Origin: Bacillota bacterium
Lineage (GTDB): Bacteria; Bacillota; Clostridia; Lachnospirales; Lachnospiraceae
NCBI GenBank assembly: GCA_023409535.1
Contig: JAEYGZ010000036.1
Coordinates: 310,001-374,000, forward strand
Length of the DNA stretch: 64,000 nt
Reading direction: 5' to 3'
Shown piece by piece: positions 60,348 through 64,000 of the stretch. A program made the position numbers and the translations under genes. The first letter of the stretch is position 1, and each line of letters starts with the position of its first letter. The notes beneath the pieces are model-generated. The model was given only the letters and a program-made list of their open reading frames with translations. It was not told the origin of the DNA and made no database searches.

Positions 60348-61175
60348 ATGAAAAGATTTCTTATAACATCAGCATGTACACTTGGGTTGACACTATTGGG
60401 CACATTTGGCAGTAACCAAAATTCCTTGAATGCAACGGACAGTCTCAATATAAATAATAATTCTACGCAAGTAGTACAAAATAATTCAGATACACAGCAA
60501 AAACAAGTAACTGCAGTACAGGTTTCCACGAAGTCGGATTTGTCTAAGTGCAAAACCGTGAAGGATGTTGTTAAGGTGATAAAGAAAAACGGCACGGTAG
60601 TGACAACCAAGCCTGCACCGACCAAGAAACCGGAGGCCACTGCGCAGCCTGCACCGACCAAGAAGCCGGCAGCTGCCACTAAGCCGACTCCGACTAAGAA
60701 ACCGGCAGCGAATACCAATCCGACTCCCACCAAGAAGCCGGCGGCAACAACCAAGCCGACTCCCACAACCAAGCCTGATCAGGGTACCAACACTTCTGAT
60801 TTAAATGCTTATGCAAAGCAAGTTCTGCAGATCGTTAATCAGGAGCGTGCGAATGCGGGATTGCCTGCATTAACAACAAATTCGACCTTACAGTCAGCAG
60901 CGAATAAACGTGCTCAGGAAATTGTTAAGAATTTCTCTCATACAAGACCGGATGGCTCAAGCTGCTTTACCGTATTGAATGAATTCGGAGTATCCTACCG
61001 CAGCGCAGGTGAGAATATTGCCTATGGACAGAAAACACCTCAGGAGGTTATGAAGGGCTGGATGAATTCTTCCGGTCATAGAGCAAATATTCTTAATTCG
61101 AAGTTTGGCAAGGTCGGTATCGGTGTTTATAAGGTAAACGGTGTTCTGTATTGGACACAGGTATTTACCAACTAA
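60348..61175 (+). CDS. Secreted CAP/SCP-domain protein with Pro-Thr-Lys repeats
   Basis: 275 residues, ATG 60348 with AAAGGAGG. Signal peptide MKRFLITSACTLGLTLLGTF. A linker with at least five imperfect repeats of PAPTKKP(E/A)A and PTPTKKPAA type (residues about 85-145) follows, then a C-terminal CAP domain (about 150-275): VNQERANAGLPALTTNSTL, FSHTRPDGSSCFTVLNEFG, AGENIAYGQKTPQEVMKGWM, SSGHRANILNSKF and YWTQVFTN. The family occurs in spore and cell-surface proteins (YkwD type). The linker probably spans the peptidoglycan. Probably cell-wall associated. Confidence 0.92.
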   Translation: MKRFLITSACTLGLTLLGTFGSNQNSLNATDSLNINNNSTQVVQNNSDTQQKQVTAVQVSTKSDLSKCKTVKDVVKVIKKNGTVVTTKPAPTKKPEATAQPAPTKKPAAATKPTPTKKPAANTNPTPTKKPAATTKPTPTTKPDQGTNTSDLNAYAKQVLQIVNQERANAGLPALTTNSTLQSAANKRAQEIVKNFSHTRPDGSSCFTVLNEFGVSYRSAGENIAYGQKTPQEVMKGWMNSSGHRANILNSKFGKVGIGVYKVNGVLYWTQVFTN

Positions 61176-61185
61176 TTATTTTATC

Positions 61186-61216
61186 AAGGGTGCCCTGTAA
61201 TAGGGGCACCCTTTTT
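61186..61216 (+). terminator. Rho-independent terminator
   Basis: AAGGGTGCCC (61186-61195), loop, GGGCACCCTT (61204-61213), then TTTG. Ends the CAP-domain gene. Confidence 0.9.
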
Positions 61217-61269
61217 GTAATATAATGAAAATAAGTTAAGATCCATTGATATCTGAAAGGCTGGTTCCT

Positions 61270-62031
61270 ATGGAGGATTTATTACCGGGATTGGTGCAGA
61301 AAATGAGAATGTACGTCTGCCTTCCTTATTACAAAAGAGAGAATGAGAAGCGGTATCTTGATTATAAACTGCATCATGTCGGGTTGACATGGGAGCAGGT
61401 TATTACCTTTGTAAATATCGGATTGGATCATCCGTTTTACACCGAAGTATGTCAGATCACATCGCCGGAACAATTGACAGTCCTGGTAAATAAATACCGC
61501 CAGCTGCCGAGGGAGTTTATTCCCGGTGATCTTGAGCCGATTGCTGCAGAATGCAGCGCGGGACAGCTGCTTTTACGCCATCAGGCCAGGATTGCTTTTG
61601 AAATCATGTGCTGTGCTGCTAAGCGGCAGGGAATTGAGTTGAAGGCAATATCAACCTTTCGAAGCTTTGTATATCAGCAGCAGGTATATTATAGGAATTG
61701 GACGGAAGGTACTGATCTGGAGCAGTACCGGAGGGAACGGGACAGAGTCTCCGCAAGACCCGGACATAGTGAGCATCAGACAGGATTAGCGGTTGACATA
61801 AATGACTTGGAGCAAACCTTTGAAGCAACTGCGGAAGGCAGGTGGCTGGCTGCAAATTCCTATTGCTACGGATTTATCCTCAGGTATCCAAAGGGTAAGG
61901 AAGCGATCACCGGCTATGATTATGAACCCTGGCATTTTCGGTATTTGGGAAAACGGTTATCTGAGGAAGTGCATCGAAGTGATTTGACCTATGATGAATT
62001 TTATACACGATATTTAGAACCGTTTTTTTAA
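61270..62031 (+). CDS. VanY-type D-alanyl-D-alanine carboxypeptidase, apparently without signal peptide
   Basis: 253 residues from ATG 61270 (MEDLLPGLVQKM). The M15B zinc site is present: His and Asp in GHSEHQTGLAVDIND and His in YEPWHFRYLGKRL, plus the SxFRS substrate segment (AISTFRSFVYQQQVYY). The N-terminal 90 residues are hydrophilic, with no signal peptide or helix, which is unusual for an enzyme acting on peptidoglycan. It might be released by another route, or act on cytosolic precursors or spore cortex. Ribosome site GAAAGG is weak; a TTG start at 61246 is possible but does not add a signal. Confidence 0.86.
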   Translation: MEDLLPGLVQKMRMYVCLPYYKRENEKRYLDYKLHHVGLTWEQVITFVNIGLDHPFYTEVCQITSPEQLTVLVNKYRQLPREFIPGDLEPIAAECSAGQLLLRHQARIAFEIMCCAAKRQGIELKAISTFRSFVYQQQVYYRNWTEGTDLEQYRRERDRVSARPGHSEHQTGLAVDINDLEQTFEATAEGRWLAANSYCYGFILRYPKGKEAITGYDYEPWHFRYLGKRLSEEVHRSDLTYDEFYTRYLEPFF

Positions 62032-62132
62032 GAAACATCTAATTATATGGCAGGAGCCCTGGGTTTCCCTTCACGCATATGCGAAATACGAGTGACCAGG
62101 AAGCTTGGGGCTCTATCTGGACAGATATCGGA

Positions 62133-62945
62133 TTATATTCCGGGCCGGGGTCTTGTGGGATCACAATCAGGGTGCCGTATTATATCGGTAATTTGTGAAA
62201 GCTTTTTCAGATAATAACAGGACTCCCTTAACATGTGATCAGCTTCCAGTGCGGTTAAAGTACCCAGTATCTTGTTATCAGTTCTTTGGATGCTTAGCTT
62301 ATCCAGATATTCAATGTAATCCATTACGGTATTAGCAGTCTGTTCATGAAATACGGTCAGAGAAGGGAATGCAGCGAGATTCGTCCGCAGATAACCGTTT
62401 ATGGTAAGTGACTTCAAGTAAAGCTGTTGAAATTCATTTCTGTACCGGAGGGCATGATCTTGTCCGGCCAGGTCGCTGGCATCAAGCCCGGCAATAATGG
62501 ACGAGGCATGCAAAACGGCATCGGACAGCCAAAGCATATGATAGTGCATGGGTTGAAGAAGTATCGGCTGATTTGCCTGCAAGGCTTTTAGAATCTGCAG
62601 ATATTCGTCTAATTCGTTCACCATACCGTTATAAACCGATGGAGACAGATGAGACTGTAAGTCAGAATTCAGGGACATGCCCAGTAACTCCAGCTTAAGC
62701 TCTCTAAATCGCAGGGCAGCCTGATATGCTTCCTGTATCAATATATCAAGTTCCTTATTCGTGGGTGATTGATGCGACCTTTTCAGAAGTTCGTCAAATT
62801 GGATGATGAATTGCTGTGCTGTCAATATGTATTCAGATTCGGTGGGAGCCAGGGCGTAAAAAATGAATCTTGCGTGGTCTCCCATAATCTGCAGCCAAAA
62901 GCGGTTTTCAAACAGGGCAGCGTCATAATACGGTTCTATATTCAC
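62133..62945 (-). CDS. DUF2935 protein
   Basis: 270 residues from GTG 62945, which has GGAGG 6 bases upstream; the longer reading frame enters the region of the divergent TSUP gene and is rejected. Two similar helical halves: ENRFWLQIMGDHARFIFYAL and LLQPMHYHMLWLSDAVLHAS carry His/Glu residues typical of a ferritin-like bundle. The family is found in Firmicutes, often in spore formers; it may bind metal. Function unknown. Confidence 0.85.
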   Translation of the reverse strand: MNIEPYYDAALFENRFWLQIMGDHARFIFYALAPTESEYILTAQQFIIQFDELLKRSHQSPTNKELDILIQEAYQAALRFRELKLELLGMSLNSDLQSHLSPSVYNGMVNELDEYLQILKALQANQPILLQPMHYHMLWLSDAVLHASSIIAGLDASDLAGQDHALRYRNEFQQLYLKSLTINGYLRTNLAAFPSLTVFHEQTANTVMDYIEYLDKLSIQRTDNKILGTLTALEADHMLRESCYYLKKLSQITDIIRHPDCDPTRPRPGI

Positions 62946-63115
62946 TTTGATACCTCCAATCAATGGTTCTAATGAAGTATATGCATTTGCCTGAGAAATT
63001 AGTTGGAAAATGGTGCGGCGGAAAGGGATATTATTGACTTTATAAATGATAGCTACTATACTTGCAGATAGATTTTTATGATAGACAGATACATACATAG
63101 GAAAGGGCATAAAAA

Positions 63116-63880
63116 ATGGAACTAACATGGGAGATGTTTTTGATTGTCTGTCCGCTGGTATTCTTAGCCGGACTTGTGGATGCAATTGCCGGAGGCGGCG
63201 GGTTAATATCCCTGCCGGCATATCTGATAGCCGGATTGCCGACTCATTTTGCAATAGGAACAAATAAGCTGTCATCCGCAGCAGGGACAACGGTATCCAC
63301 AGTCCGCTATTGCAAAAATAAATTCGTTGATGTGGGAATTGCGCTTCCTTCGATTGTACTTGCATTGATCGGTTCCACCATTGGGGCAAATATTGCGCTG
63401 TTGGTAGAGGAAAGGATCATGAAATATATTCTGATCGCCATTCTGCCCCTCGTGGCAATCTATGTCCTTCGCAGCAAATCGGTCAGGAAGGATACCTCGG
63501 ATAAGATAATCGGCAGAAAGCAGGCTTACATCATCGCCTGTCTGGCCTCCTTCGTGCTTGGTGCCTATGACGGTTTTTATGGGCCGGGAACCGGATCCTT
63601 TTTAATTCTTATCTATACCAGTCTTGCAGGCATGGATTTAAAAAAAGCCGCCGGAAATACCAAGCTGGTTAACCTGGCATCCAATATAGCGGCTTTGGTT
63701 ACGTTTTTCATCAACGGCAAGATATATTTACTGCTTGGGCTTACGGCAGCTGTCTTCAGTATCGCCGGTCATTACATAGGTGCCGGGCTTGTGATTAAAA
63801 GCGGCCACAAGGTAATCCGTCCGATCATCCTGATTGTTCTGGTACTGTTATTTGTCAAGGTGATTACCGGAGAGGGCTAA
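63116..63880 (+). CDS. TSUP (TauE/SafE) family permease
   Basis: 254 residues, about eight helices in two halves with the repeated motifs VDAIAGGGGLISLPAYLIAG and GAYDGFYGPGTGSFLILIYT. Transports sulfite, sulfonate or small carboxylates in characterised members; the substrate here is unknown. GAAAGGG before ATG 63116. It diverges from the DUF2935 gene and its end overlaps the convergent gene at 63877. Confidence 0.92.
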   Translation: MELTWEMFLIVCPLVFLAGLVDAIAGGGGLISLPAYLIAGLPTHFAIGTNKLSSAAGTTVSTVRYCKNKFVDVGIALPSIVLALIGSTIGANIALLVEERIMKYILIAILPLVAIYVLRSKSVRKDTSDKIIGRKQAYIIACLASFVLGAYDGFYGPGTGSFLILIYTSLAGMDLKKAAGNTKLVNLASNIAALVTFFINGKIYLLLGLTAAVFSIAGHYIGAGLVIKSGHKVIRPIILIVLVLLFVKVITGEG

Positions 63881-64000
63881 GCTCGAAAGCCTCTTCCGAT
63901 GATCTCGCTGGTATTGGTGATCAGCAGGAAGGCAGCAGGATCTACCTGCTTGATGTGCTTGCGCAGAAGTACGGCCTGGGATCGGTTCATAACGGTCAGA
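63877..64000 (-). CDS. C-terminal end of a YitT/DUF2179-like membrane protein (cut by window)
   Basis: Open frame on the minus strand from the window edge to TAG (63879-63877). The last residues read LTVMNRSQAVLLRKHIKQVD, then PAAFLLITNTSEIIGRGFRA. This tail fits the C-terminal DUF2179 domain of YitT-family membrane proteins (family similarity by eye). Four bases overlap the TSUP gene end to end. Confidence 0.65.
   Translation of the reverse strand, partial: LTVMNRSQAVLLRKHIKQVDPAAFLLITNTSEIIGRGFRA

Noticed and set aside
62059..62116. GAGCCC/GGGCTC hairpin between the VanY-like and DUF2935 genes
   Set aside because: It has interrupted pairing and no T tract on either strand, so I do not call it a terminator.
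62946..63389. Upstream extension of the DUF2935 frame on the minus strand
   Set aside because: It runs into the TSUP gene and lacks a ribosome site. GTG 62945 with GGAGG gives the conserved domain start.
1..64000. CRISPR arrays, tRNA or rRNA genes, phage or insertion sequences
   Set aside because: No regularly spaced repeats, cloverleaf-like genes, transposases or integrases were seen by eye.

Overview
The window looks like the chromosome of a low-GC, spore-forming anaerobic Firmicute, most likely a Lachnospiraceae-type Clostridium that uses plant polysaccharides. The basis is the AT-rich sequence with strong AGGAGG ribosome sites, YesM/YesN-type sugar two-component systems, GH43 arabinan hydrolases beside a sugar ABC importer, a DUF4317 protein, and a probable spore-coat-type protein. 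No rRNA, tRNA, CRISPR array, phage or intact insertion sequence was found. The species assignment is inference.

Layout. 1-4.9 kb: the end of a sugar ABC importer with its sensor kinase and AraC-type regulator. 5.4-8.6 kb: a membrane chemoreceptor-like protein, a small coiled-coil protein with an NAD-dependent epimerase, and a 22-residue Cys peptide. 8.7-13.4 kb: a membrane protein, an OmpR/HisK pair, and three paralogous two-helix membrane proteins, the first four genes coupled by overlaps. 13.5-22 kb: stress and detoxification genes (butanol-type dehydrogenase, MerR, aldo/keto reductase, HAD phosphatase, MerR/MATE pair, a frameshifted GNAT, another MerR, and a TetR operon). Three MerR-type promoters with 19-bp spacers can be read directly.

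23-27.7 kb: a cupin, an orphan cis-prenyltransferase (UppS-like), a 48-residue peptide, then an XRE regulator/ABC exporter operon. 27.8-35 kb: an arabinan locus with a cytosolic exo-arabinofuranosidase-like GH43, a lipoprotein endo-arabinanase-like GH43, an ArsR-type regulator, and a solute-binding protein with two permeases. 35.1-43.5 kb: a complete kdp locus on the minus strand (kdpD-kdpE, then a 29-residue ORF, kdpF, kdpA, kdpB, kdpC). The same 22-nt direct-repeat box lies before kdpD and before the structural operon.

43.8-52.4 kb: a glycosyltransferase/acyltransferase fusion, a LUD protein, a three-gene ABC-2 exporter preceded by a 66-residue ORF and a terminator, an HExxH membrane protein, a DUF3784-like protein and a SagB-type nitroreductase. 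52.5-53.2 kb holds a decayed FMN glutamate synthase. 53.2-64 kb: a LysR/MetE-like pair, an epimerase, a short UvrC-like nuclease, DUF4317, a SPOCS-like protein, a secreted CAP protein, a VanY-like carboxypeptidase, DUF2935, a TSUP permease, and the tail of a YitT-like protein.

Most is recognisable accessory and metabolic content. The parts least explained by known families are the three-paralog cluster tied to a two-component system, the orphan prenyltransferase with its aromatic-tailed peptide, the 66-residue ORF/terminator/ABC arrangement, and the glycosyltransferase-acyltransferase fusion.
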